A DNA stretch of 59,250 nucleotides from Paenibacillus lemnae (GTDB lineage: Bacteria; Bacillota; Bacilli; Paenibacillales; Paenibacillaceae), in the NCBI RefSeq assembly GCF_012933385.1, contig NZ_JABBPN010000022.1, positions 1 through 59,250 of the forward strand, given 5' to 3'. Positions within the stretch are counted from its first letter, which is position 1; every line of letters starts with the position of its first letter. The notes under the pieces were generated by a model. It saw nothing but the letters and a program-made list of their open reading frames with translations, searched no databases and was not told the DNA's origin. Shown here piece by piece: positions 31,550 to 39,370 of this stretch. The translations under genes and the position numbers were made by a program.

Positions 31550-31885
31550 ATGGGCAGAAGAGCCGAACAACGCAAAGATGATCCCTCGAAGACAGCAGCT
31601 AAGAGCAAGGGCGCGAAGCGGCGCAAAACCATGTACTCTGCCTTGATGGTGCTGTTTGTCGGGTGGGCTGGAATGACGCTATATCATCAGCACGATAACA
31701 TTCAGAGCACCAGCAGAACCTTGGCACAGAAACAAAGCGAACAGAAGGCCGTGCAGACCTCGCTCAACGAGCTGAATCTCGAGGTAGAGAGACTGCAGGA
31801 TCCGGAATACATAGGTCAGATCGCCCGTAAGAAATTCGGGTTGTATCCTCCTAATGAAGTTCCGATTATCCAGCCGCAGGAATAA
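31550..31885 (+). CDS. divIC: Cell-division septum protein DivIC (FtsB family)
   Basis: A bitopic divisome protein that pairs with FtsL and DivIB. The 111-residue product has a basic cytoplasmic N-terminus, one membrane helix (MYSALMVLFVGWAGMTLYHQ) at about residues 29-48, a coiled coil (TLAQKQSEQKAVQTSLNELN, then LEVERLQ) and the family motif DPEYIGQIARKKFGLYPPNE. The ribosome site is AGGAGG. As a division gene behind two sporulation genes it probably also has a vegetative promoter, which I cannot place. Confidence 0.94.
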   Translation: MGRRAEQRKDDPSKTAAKSKGAKRRKTMYSALMVLFVGWAGMTLYHQHDNIQSTSRTLAQKQSEQKAVQTSLNELNLEVERLQDPEYIGQIARKKFGLYPPNEVPIIQPQE

Positions 31886-31921
31886 GGTAAATAAAGTCTG
31901 TAACACCATGACATACGTCTG

Positions 31922-31950
31922 TTGACCTCTTTTAGGTCATTGGGTATAAT
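31922..31950 (+). promoter_or_regulatory. Sigma-A promoter of the S1-domain gene
   Basis: TTGACC (31922-31927), 17 bases, TATAAT (31945-31950). Confidence 0.85.
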
Positions 31951-32013
31951 CAAATCACCGCAGCGAGATTTAAAATCGGACTGTATATTTTTAAGGGAGG
32001 ATCATTTTATTCT

Positions 32014-32499
32014 ATGGCAATTGAAGTGGGCACCAAGTTAGAGGGCAAGGTGACAGGCATAACGCATTTTGGAGCATTTGTGGATCTGTCAGGAGGTGTC
32101 ACGGGTCTCGTTCACATCTCGGAGATCGCCGACAACTACGTCAAGGATGTCAACGATCATTTGAAGATTGGTGATGTCGTTACCGTGAAGGTGATCAATG
32201 TCGATAAGGACGGCAAGATCGGTCTTTCGATCAAGCAGACTGTCGACAAGCCGGCTACGGAGAGTCGTCCCCCGCGTGCACCTAGACCGGAACGCAGCGG
32301 CGGCGGAGAACGATTCGGAGGCGGCGGTGGAGGAGGATTTAACCGTGAACGCGGTGGACGTTCGTTTAAGCCTGCGGCCAACAAGCCTTCATTTGAGGAT
32401 AAAATGTCACGCTTCCTGAAAGACAGTGAGGAGCGGATATCTTCGCTAAAGAAGAATACGGAGGGCAAACGCGGCGGACGCGGTGCCAAACGTGTGTAG
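32014..32499 (+). CDS. S1 RNA-binding domain protein with Gly/Arg-rich tail (YabR)
   Basis: A general-stress-protein-13/YabR-type protein. Residues about 1-72 form one S1 domain (VGTKLEGKVTGITHFGAFVD, then VTGLVHISEIADNYVKDVND). The rest is low complexity: Pro/Arg-rich, then GGGERFGGGGGGGFNRERGG with RGG-like motifs, then a short helical and basic end. 161 residues in all. Such tails usually bind RNA; its target is unknown. It is monocistronic, with a consensus promoter and its own terminator. The trn genes found next in B. subtilis are missing. Confidence 0.9.
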   Translation: MAIEVGTKLEGKVTGITHFGAFVDLSGGVTGLVHISEIADNYVKDVNDHLKIGDVVTVKVINVDKDGKIGLSIKQTVDKPATESRPPRAPRPERSGGGERFGGGGGGGFNRERGGRSFKPAANKPSFEDKMSRFLKDSEERISSLKKNTEGKRGGRGAKRV

Positions 32500-32522
32500 T
32501 TCGATCTCTTATATAGAAATAT

Positions 32523-32558
32523 AACCGCAGAAGGAATTTTCCTTCTGCGGTTTTTTTG
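32523..32558 (+). terminator. Intrinsic terminator after the S1-domain gene
   Basis: AACCGCAGAAGGA pairs with TCCTTCTGCGGTT around a short loop, ending in a T-run. The remaining bases to 32740 hold nothing I recognise except a weak AAGC..GCTT hairpin near 32716-32737. Confidence 0.93.
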
Positions 32559-32740
32559 TCAGTTCGTCCAAGCGTCCGACAGGTTACAACGGGATAACCC
32601 TGAAATCGCTCTCTCTCGTTTCACATCTGCCGTGCAAAAGGAAGTACATATAACCAATTTCTAGTGAATTGAAACAGCGTAATGGAAATAACAGCAGGGA
32701 TTTATCGTAGTGTGCAAGCTTTCGCGAAGGCGGGCTTTTT

Positions 32741-32806
32741 TGTCGGAAATTTCTTTAGGGCATGTCCGGTGTTCTGACAAACTTTCTGTATCCATGCTTT
32801 TATAAT
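32741..32806 (+). promoter_or_regulatory. Spo0A-type sigma-A promoter of spoIIE
   Basis: CTGACA (32774-32779) and TATAAT (32801-32806) are 21 bases apart, the unusual long spacing that marks Spo0A-activated sigma-A promoters (spoIIE, spoIIG) in B. subtilis. A 0A-like box TGTCGGA lies at 32741-32747, and TCTGACA (5 of 7 to TTCGACA) overlaps the -35. Confidence 0.75.
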
Positions 32807-32846
32807 GGGACCTACAAACAAATTCGTGAAAGAATGAGGTGCCAGG

Positions 32847-35360
32847 ATGATGGATAAAAGAAATGTGGTTATGTTTCCGGGGACAGGGTCGGCTAAAGGA
32901 GGAGCGGAAGCTTTGCGCGGCCGCTTGCGTGAGCGCATCGGGCAGTTGTCTTTTGTGAAACGGCCGATACATCTGCTGGCATCCAGAAAGTGGGTCATCC
33001 TGTTAACCTTTATGGGCTTTTTGCTTGGACGCGCGACAATCCTGGACGAGCTGTCACCGTTTGCTGCTGCTTTCTTTGCAGTCATCGCTTTTATGCGCAG
33101 AGATTATCTGATGCCAGTCGGTGCTGCGATCGTGGCCGGAAGCCTGTTTGCCCCGTATCCGAACATGCTGATGATCCCTGTGGAACTTGCTATTTTTTAT
33201 CTGATACTGAGGGGGCTTGAAACGTACGAACGGGCCGAGCTCTCCTACGCGCCGATGATGGTGTTTGTATCTACCTTTGTCGTTAATCTGTTCGCCCTGC
33301 TGGTCGGGCCGTCAATGACCTGGTATTCCTTAATGATGCTGACGCTGGATGCGGTTCTCAGCTTCGTACTGACCCTGGTGTTCATCCAGGCCGTGCCGGT
33401 ATTTACATTCCGCAAGAAAAATTACGCGCTGCGGAATGAAGAAATTTTGTGCCTGATCATTCTCCTGGCCTCGGTGATGACTGGGGCTGTAGGATGGACG
33501 GTGCACGATTTATCGGTAGAGCATGTACTTTCCAGATATCTGATTCTACTGTTTGCCATCGTTGGCGGTGCGCCGCTGGGGGCATCGGTTGGTGTGGTCA
33601 CTGGCCTGATCCTCAGTCTGGCGGATATTTCCGCCTTTGCACAGATGAGCCTTCTTGCTTTCTCCGGGATGCTGGCCGGCATGCTCCGGGAGGGAAAAAA
33701 AGCCGGCGTGTCTCTCGGCATGCTCCTGGGGGCGACCATTTTGTCTATTTATTTCAACCGGCCTGAAGAGGTGCTGCTCTCCACCTGGGAAACCTGCGCA
33801 GCGATCGGTCTGTTTCTGATCACACCAAAAAGCTTCATGCAGGTGATCGGCAAATACGTGCCGGGCACCCAGGACCACACCCGGTCGCAGCATGAGTATG
33901 CCAAGCGCGTCCGGGACTTGACGGCAGACCGGGTCACACAGTTTTCTCAGGTGTTCCGCCAGCTCTCGCAGAGCTTTGGTCAAACGACCGAAAGCCTTCA
34001 TCCCCCGGGCAAGCAGGCAGAGGAGATGAATCACTTTATGGATGCTGTGGCTCAAGGCACGTGTGCTTCCTGCTTTAAACAGAGCCACTGCTGGGACGCC
34101 AAATTTTATCAGACCTACAAGTATATGTCGGACATTATGACTTCTATAGAAGAACATCCGAAGATGGAGGCGCAGGATCTTCCACCGGAATGGGGCAAGT
34201 TCTGCACGAGGAAAGAAGAAGTGCTGGAGGTGCTCAAGCAGCAGTATCATCTCTATCAACATGATATGCAGTGGAAGCGCCAGATATTCGACAGCCGTCA
34301 TCTGGTAGCAGAGCAGCTGTCCGGCGTATCACAGGTTATGGAGGATCTGGCCCGGGAAATCAAGCGGGAGAGCCAGACGATGCATATTCAGGAGGAACAG
34401 ATCCGGGAAGCGCTTCTGCAGTTAGGGTTGTCCGTTCAAGGTATTGATATTATCAGTCTGGATTCAGGCCATGTGGAAATTGAGATTATTCATGCCTATA
34501 CGAAAGGATATGATGAATGCCGCAAAATTATTGCACCGATGCTGTCTGATATTATCGGGGAACATATTGCTGTCGTGGGTGAATCCCTGACCCATCCGAG
34601 GGATGGCCTGGCCACCGTCCGGTTTGGCTCTGCCAAAACGTACGAGATTCTGACCGGTGTAGCCGCTGCGGCGAAAGGCGGAGATTTACTCTCGGGTGAC
34701 AGCTTCAGTACGGTGGAGCTTGGAAATGGTACGTTTGCTGTTGCGCTGAGCGATGGCATGGGGAATGGCGAGCGGGCCCGGCTGGAGAGCAGCTCAGCCC
34801 TGAACATTCTGGAACAGCTGCTGCAGTCCGGCATGGATGAGCGGCTTGCGATCAAGTCGGTCAATTCCATTTTGATGCTGAGGTCTCCGGATGAGATTTA
34901 TGCTACGGTGGATATGGCCTTGATTGATCAGTACACGGCACAGACGACCTTTATGAAGATCGGATCTACACCAAGCTTTATCAAGCGAGGAAATGAAGTT
35001 ATTCCGGTAACCGCGAGCAATCTGCCGATCGGTATTATACAGGATATTGAAGTGGATTTTGTGTCTCTGCAGCTGCAGGCGGGGGATGTGCTGATTATGA
35101 TGACAGATGGTATATATGATGCGCCGGGATATGCGGTTAACAAGGAGATTTGGATGAAGCGCATGATTCAGGAGGTCGACAGCAGCGACCCGCAGGAGAT
35201 CGCAGATGTTCTGCTCGAAAAAGTGATCCGTTATCAGCAAAATCAGATTCATGATGATATGACGGTCGTGGTTGGACGGGTCGAGCATTTTCAGCCGGAG
35301 TGGGCTAATGTTCATGTGCCCGGATTTGCGCGGATGGAACGCCCGAGAACGGTAAGTTAG
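32847..35360 (+). CDS. spoIIE: Stage II sporulation protein E, PP2C-type phosphatase
   Basis: SpoIIE helps form the polar septum with FtsZ and then dephosphorylates SpoIIAA-P to free sigma-F in the forespore. The 837-residue product has an N-terminal domain with about ten membrane helices (residues about 45-330), a central region (330-590) with a Cys cluster (GTCASCFKQSHCWD), and a C-terminal PP2C domain. The PP2C motifs are FAVALSDGMGNGERARLESS near residue 630, MMTDGIYDAP near 750, and DDMTVVV near the end; the metal-binding Asp residues are intact. An ATG at 32850 is also possible. Confidence 0.97.
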   Translation: MMDKRNVVMFPGTGSAKGGAEALRGRLRERIGQLSFVKRPIHLLASRKWVILLTFMGFLLGRATILDELSPFAAAFFAVIAFMRRDYLMPVGAAIVAGSLFAPYPNMLMIPVELAIFYLILRGLETYERAELSYAPMMVFVSTFVVNLFALLVGPSMTWYSLMMLTLDAVLSFVLTLVFIQAVPVFTFRKKNYALRNEEILCLIILLASVMTGAVGWTVHDLSVEHVLSRYLILLFAIVGGAPLGASVGVVTGLILSLADISAFAQMSLLAFSGMLAGMLREGKKAGVSLGMLLGATILSIYFNRPEEVLLSTWETCAAIGLFLITPKSFMQVIGKYVPGTQDHTRSQHEYAKRVRDLTADRVTQFSQVFRQLSQSFGQTTESLHPPGKQAEEMNHFMDAVAQGTCASCFKQSHCWDAKFYQTYKYMSDIMTSIEEHPKMEAQDLPPEWGKFCTRKEEVLEVLKQQYHLYQHDMQWKRQIFDSRHLVAEQLSGVSQVMEDLAREIKRESQTMHIQEEQIREALLQLGLSVQGIDIISLDSGHVEIEIIHAYTKGYDECRKIIAPMLSDIIGEHIAVVGESLTHPRDGLATVRFGSAKTYEILTGVAAAAKGGDLLSGDSFSTVELGNGTFAVALSDGMGNGERARLESSSALNILEQLLQSGMDERLAIKSVNSILMLRSPDEIYATVDMALIDQYTAQTTFMKIGSTPSFIKRGNEVIPVTASNLPIGIIQDIEVDFVSLQLQAGDVLIMMTDGIYDAPGYAVNKEIWMKRMIQEVDSSDPQEIADVLLEKVIRYQQNQIHDDMTVVVGRVEHFQPEWANVHVPGFARMERPRTVS

Positions 35361-35523
35361 TTAGAGGAGGCCAGCAGATTGCTAAGGCAAGCATTGTAGA
35401 ACGTGATTCATGCCGGCTCTTTTGTTACGCCATATTCTTGTAAGCTAGCGTTTGAACTCTCTGAAATCTGGAAATACTAGAGAGCAAACAAAGCTGCTGT
35501 TGCGCGGCGGGAGGAGAGTCGGT

Positions 35524-36264
35524 ATGAAGCAAATATTACTGATTACGGACGGTTGCTCTAATATCGGGCCGAGTCCGGTGATGGCTGCAGCCCATGCGCT
35601 GCAGGAGGGAATTACGGTAAATGTCATTGGTGTGCTGGATTATGGCACGATCGGTGAGCTGGGAGAACTGGAAATCCGCGAGATTGCCAAAGCCGGCGGC
35701 GGCCTTCATCAAATTGTGGGCACTTCCCAGCTGGCCAGAACCATGCAGATGATGACCCGGAAGACGGTGGTTCAGACGATACAACAAGCGGTGAACAAGG
35801 AAATTCGTCAGATTCTTGGCGGGGGGTCACTGACGGAGCTTCCTCCGGAAAAGAGAGCACAGGTCGTTGAAGTGGTAGATGAACTCAGCGAAACGTCTCC
35901 CCTGCAGGTGGCCTTGGTTATCGACGCCAGTGCCAGCATGAAGCCCAAGCTTGCTGCAGTGGAGGAAGCTATCCGGGATTTGATGCTCAGCCTGAAAGCC
36001 CGAGCTGGAACCAGCCGGCTGTCTGTCTATCATTTTCCGGGACGGGGTCACGGCGAAGATCTTGTAAAAGACGTAGATTGGACGGAGAATCTGGACGGTG
36101 TGAGGGGCCTGTTCGGCCGGCTTCAGATGAAGGGTGCTACGCCTACAGGGCCTGCCCTTCTGAAGGTGATTGATGAATACCGTTGTGGTACACTGGAACA
36201 TAATCAATCATGGCGGGAACTTCCCGGCCAAGAGGAAGGGATGCTCGGTGACTACGTCGTCTGA
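35524..36264 (+). CDS. yabS: VWA-domain protein YabS
   Basis: A cytoplasmic von Willebrand A-like protein of unknown function, encoded next to a spore kinase. The 246-residue product begins MKQILLITDGCSNIGPSPVM; a VWA metal-site motif VALVIDASASM is near residue 135. ATG 35524 sits behind GGGAGGAG; the frame is open from 35452, but without a ribosome site. The 163-bp gap after spoIIE has no clear promoter or terminator. It overlaps the next gene by 17 bases. Confidence 0.88.
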   Translation: MKQILLITDGCSNIGPSPVMAAAHALQEGITVNVIGVLDYGTIGELGELEIREIAKAGGGLHQIVGTSQLARTMQMMTRKTVVQTIQQAVNKEIRQILGGGSLTELPPEKRAQVVEVVDELSETSPLQVALVIDASASMKPKLAAVEEAIRDLMLSLKARAGTSRLSVYHFPGRGHGEDLVKDVDWTENLDGVRGLFGRLQMKGATPTGPALLKVIDEYRCGTLEHNQSWRELPGQEEGMLGDYVV

Positions 36265-37159
36265 GACCGTCTGTCCGCCCGGCACCGTAATCACGGGTAA
36301 ATGGCAGAAGAACCAGTACATTGTGGAACGGTTATTAGGCAGGGGAGCGAATGGAAGTGTCTATCTGGTTTACCGCCGTGGTCATCCGGATCGTTATGCC
36401 TTAAAGGTCGGCTACGATACGCTGGAGCTGCAATCAGAAGTGAATATCCTCCGTGCGCTGAATCGTCAGCTGCCAAGCTCGTATTTCATCGAAGCCGACG
36501 ATTATAAAAGCGTCAGCGGAGAAGCCGCGTTTTATGTCATGCGATATGTTGAGGGGGTTCAGCTCCACCAGTTTATCCGGGCCCGGGGCCGGGAGTGGCT
36601 GGGTCTGGTCGGCCTGAAGCTGCTGGAGCGGCTCTCTTCGCTGCACAGCCTTGGTTATATTTTCGGAGATTTGAAGCCGGAGAATGTCATGGTATCGCCT
36701 TACGGCAGTGTAGAGCTGATCGACTATGGCGGTGTCAGTGCACCGGGGCGAAGCGTGAAGCAGTTCACGGAGTGGTATGACCGCGGTTACTGGAACGCCG
36801 GTTCTCGCACCGGGGATGAGGCGTATGATTTGTTCTCGTTTGCCGTGATGTGTATACAGCTGCTGGATGAAGAATCGCTTCGGGGAGCTTCGGCACAGCT
36901 CCCTCAGATCAGGAGCGTTCAGGATCTGGAGGCTGTACTGCGAAAAAGCTCGCAGTTAAAGCCTTACGCCGCCTGGCTGGGCCGTGCCCTTGGGGGCGGA
37001 TTCGCAAATTCACGGGAAGCGCTGAACGCATGGAAGAAAGGGGTATATGCACGGGCTGTACCGCGAAAAAGGAATAAGACGCCCCGCTGGCTTCAGCGCT
37101 CTTTTTTTCTTTCAATCGTGTTTGCGGGTGCCGCATTATACTTGTTTTTGAAAACTTAG
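36248..37159 (+). CDS. yabT: Hanks-type Ser/Thr protein kinase YabT
   Basis: A sporulation kinase; in B. subtilis YabT is membrane-anchored, activated by DNA and phosphorylates RecA. The start is taken as GTG 36248, seven bases after GGAAGGG; the frame is open further back inside yabS. 303 residues: Gly-rich loop LLGRGANGSVYLVYRRG, catalytic Lys in YALKVGYD, catalytic loop FGDLKPENVMV (HRD replaced by FGD), and LIDYGGVS in place of DFG. A C-terminal membrane helix (FFLSIVFAGAALYLFL) ends the protein. The altered HRD is worth noting, although the catalytic Asp is kept. Confidence 0.92.
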   Translation: MTTSSETVCPPGTVITGKWQKNQYIVERLLGRGANGSVYLVYRRGHPDRYALKVGYDTLELQSEVNILRALNRQLPSSYFIEADDYKSVSGEAAFYVMRYVEGVQLHQFIRARGREWLGLVGLKLLERLSSLHSLGYIFGDLKPENVMVSPYGSVELIDYGGVSAPGRSVKQFTEWYDRGYWNAGSRTGDEAYDLFSFAVMCIQLLDEESLRGASAQLPQIRSVQDLEAVLRKSSQLKPYAAWLGRALGGGFANSREALNAWKKGVYARAVPRKRNKTPRWLQRSFFLSIVFAGAALYLFLKT

Positions 37160-37224
37160 AAATCAATGAGGTCAAATCGGGTTAATATCTTCTTAAGGCC
37201 TTACGCACACAAAAGGGGAAATGA

Positions 37225-38667
37225 ATGTTGGAGCGGTACGAATTGAGACGGATGAGTGAATATGTGGAACAGACGGCTGTAGAGAACAAGCTCTGGTCAC
37301 CGGGGGACACGGTGGTAGTCGCCGTATCGGGCGGACCGGATTCTGTGGCCCTGCTTCATGTTCTCCATCATATCAGCAGTACCGCTGCGCCGCTTCAGCT
37401 TGTCTGTGCTCATGTTCACCATGGTTTCCGGCAGGAGTCAGACCAGGAAGCAGAAATGGTGAGGACGCTCGCCGAGAGCCTGTCCATTCCATTTGAGATG
37501 GCCAGGGTGAATGTGCCTGATTTTATGGAAAGCAGCGGCAGGGGCGCCCAGGATGCAGCGCGTGAGAAAAGGTATGCATTTTTATTCGCGACGGCGGAAA
37601 AATACAAAGCAGATGCCATCGCCCTGGCGCACCATGCTGACGATCAGGCCGAGACGGTCCTGATGCGGCTGCTGCGCGGAAGCGGACCTTCAGGCCTTGC
37701 CGGTATGAAAATGGAGCGGGTCCAAAAAAATGTGAAACTCATCCGTCCTTTCTTACGTATGAACAAGGCGGACTTGATCGCACTGTGCCATCAGTGCGGA
37801 TTCATCTATGCGGTAGACGACAGCAATCTGCAGACCAAGTACCATCGTAACGCGATCCGTTTGGAAGTGCTGCCTTTTCTGGCGAAGTACAATCCGCAGA
37901 TTTCCTCTTCGCTGATTCAATTGGCCGAAGTCAGCGGGGCGGAGGACAATTACATGGAACTTGCTGCAAAGGATGCGTATGCCTCCCTTGTTCGGGAGAC
38001 AAGCCGAGGGAGCGCTGTGGACGCGCCTTCCTTTTTGGGTTTACATGTCGCTTTACAACGGCGTTTGATTAAACTAATATTAAATTACCTGTCGTCAGAG
38101 CGCGAGATCTCGGACTTTTCCAAGATCGAAAGTGTTCGTTTACGTATCGCGCAGGAGATCCACAGCTCCTGGAGTTTGGATCTGGGGGATGGCATCTGCT
38201 GTATTCGTGAATATGATAAGGTGCTCTTTACGTCCCAGCCCCCTGTGTTACGAAAGAACTACATATACGAGCTGCACACTCCGGAAGAACTGGATTTGAC
38301 GCTGACGGAGATTGGGAAAGTGCTGATGCTGGAGTATGGGAATGCCCGGGAAATGAAGGGATACGCCCGGATTTTGGATACAGAGTGTTACTTTGACGCC
38401 GATGATCTGAAATTCCCTCTATGCATACGTTCCCGACAGCCGGGTGACAAGATGAAGGTAATGGGATTAAACGGAAGCAAAAAAGTCAAAGATATTCTCA
38501 TTCATGAGAAAATCCCGCCGTCCGTCCGTGCCGATATTCCTATGGTGTGTGATGGTACCGGCCGCATTCTATGGATCCCGGGTGTAAGACGTTCTGTTCA
38601 CGCTGCCGTTGGGCAGCATACTACCCGTATTCTGCGTATGAGACTACTGGATGCGGGGAAGGCGTAA
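37225..38667 (+). CDS. tilS: tRNA(Ile)-lysidine synthase
   Basis: Adds lysine to C34 of tRNA-Ile(CAU), which changes both its charging and decoding; essential in bacteria. The 480-residue protein has the PP-loop VAVSGGPDSVALLHVLHH near residue 32, and LAHHADDQAETVLMRLLRGS near 133. C-terminal domains end with the family pattern RSRQPGDKMKVMGLNGSKKV. AAAAGGGG precedes ATG 37225. hpt and ftsH follow as in B. subtilis. Confidence 0.96.
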   Translation: MLERYELRRMSEYVEQTAVENKLWSPGDTVVVAVSGGPDSVALLHVLHHISSTAAPLQLVCAHVHHGFRQESDQEAEMVRTLAESLSIPFEMARVNVPDFMESSGRGAQDAAREKRYAFLFATAEKYKADAIALAHHADDQAETVLMRLLRGSGPSGLAGMKMERVQKNVKLIRPFLRMNKADLIALCHQCGFIYAVDDSNLQTKYHRNAIRLEVLPFLAKYNPQISSSLIQLAEVSGAEDNYMELAAKDAYASLVRETSRGSAVDAPSFLGLHVALQRRLIKLILNYLSSEREISDFSKIESVRLRIAQEIHSSWSLDLGDGICCIREYDKVLFTSQPPVLRKNYIYELHTPEELDLTLTEIGKVLMLEYGNAREMKGYARILDTECYFDADDLKFPLCIRSRQPGDKMKVMGLNGSKKVKDILIHEKIPPSVRADIPMVCDGTGRILWIPGVRRSVHAAVGQHTTRILRMRLLDAGKA

Positions 38668-38726
38668 AGGAGGGCTAGGTCCGTTTTTCGTCTTCATGAT
38701 ATAAACACGTAGGAGGTTGTCTCAGG

Positions 38727-39266
38727 TTGCAGAATGACATTCAAGAAATACTCATCAGTGAAGAAGAAATTCAGGCAAAAGTGAAGGAATTGGGCGAGAA
38801 GCTCAGCACAGCTTATAAAGACCGCGATCCTTTGGTAATATGTGTTCTCAAGGGCGCGTTTATCTTTATGGCGGATTTGGTTAAGAACATCACAGTACCG
38901 ATCGAGCTGGACTTCATGGCTGTATCTAGTTACGGGGCTTCCACGAAATCGTCCGGTGTCGTCAAAATCATCAAAGATCTGGACCAGTCTGTAGAAGGTC
39001 GTGACGTGCTCATTGTCGAAGATATTATCGACAGCGGCCTCACGCTCAGTTATTTGATCAAACTGCTTGAAAACCGCAAGGCCAAATCGGTATCCGTGGT
39101 TACGCTGTTTGACAAGCCGACAGGACGTACGGTGGAGCTCGAAGCAGACTACAAAGGCTTTGTGATTCCGGATGCTTTTATTGTAGGATACGGCCTGGAT
39201 TATACCGAGCATTACCGTAACCTCCCCTATATCGGGATCCTGAAGCCGGAGATTTACAGCAACTGA
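38727..39266 (+). CDS. hpt: Hypoxanthine-guanine phosphoribosyltransferase
   Basis: Salvages hypoxanthine and guanine using PRPP. The 179-residue product begins with TTG 38727, nine bases after AGGAGGT. It has VCVLKGAFIFMADLVKNI, the PRPP loop LIVEDIIDSGLTLSYLIKLL near residue 95, and FVIPDAFIVGYGLDYTEHYR. In Bacilli its protein also interacts with TilS and FtsH regulation; here it lies between the two genes. Confidence 0.97.
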   Translation: MQNDIQEILISEEEIQAKVKELGEKLSTAYKDRDPLVICVLKGAFIFMADLVKNITVPIELDFMAVSSYGASTKSSGVVKIIKDLDQSVEGRDVLIVEDIIDSGLTLSYLIKLLENRKAKSVSVVTLFDKPTGRTVELEADYKGFVIPDAFIVGYGLDYTEHYRNLPYIGILKPEIYSN

Positions 39267-39310
39267 ATGACTGCGGCGATTTCGCGGGTTCCGCGCCATC
39301 TTTACCTTTG

Positions 39311-39340
39311 TTGAGATGGCTATACTGGCTGTGTTAAAAT
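39311..39340 (+). promoter_or_regulatory. Candidate sigma-A promoter of ftsH
   Basis: TTGAGA (39311-39316), 18 bases, TAAAAT (39335-39340). Confidence 0.65.
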
Positions 39341-39370
39341 ATCTTATGTGTCTTTGAGAGGAGGTAGGGG

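Noticed and set aside
32500..32846. tRNA genes expected between the S1-domain gene and spoIIE (trnSL in B. subtilis)
   Set aside because: I searched this gap by eye for the TTCRANNC T-arm and 3' acceptor pattern and found no tRNA.
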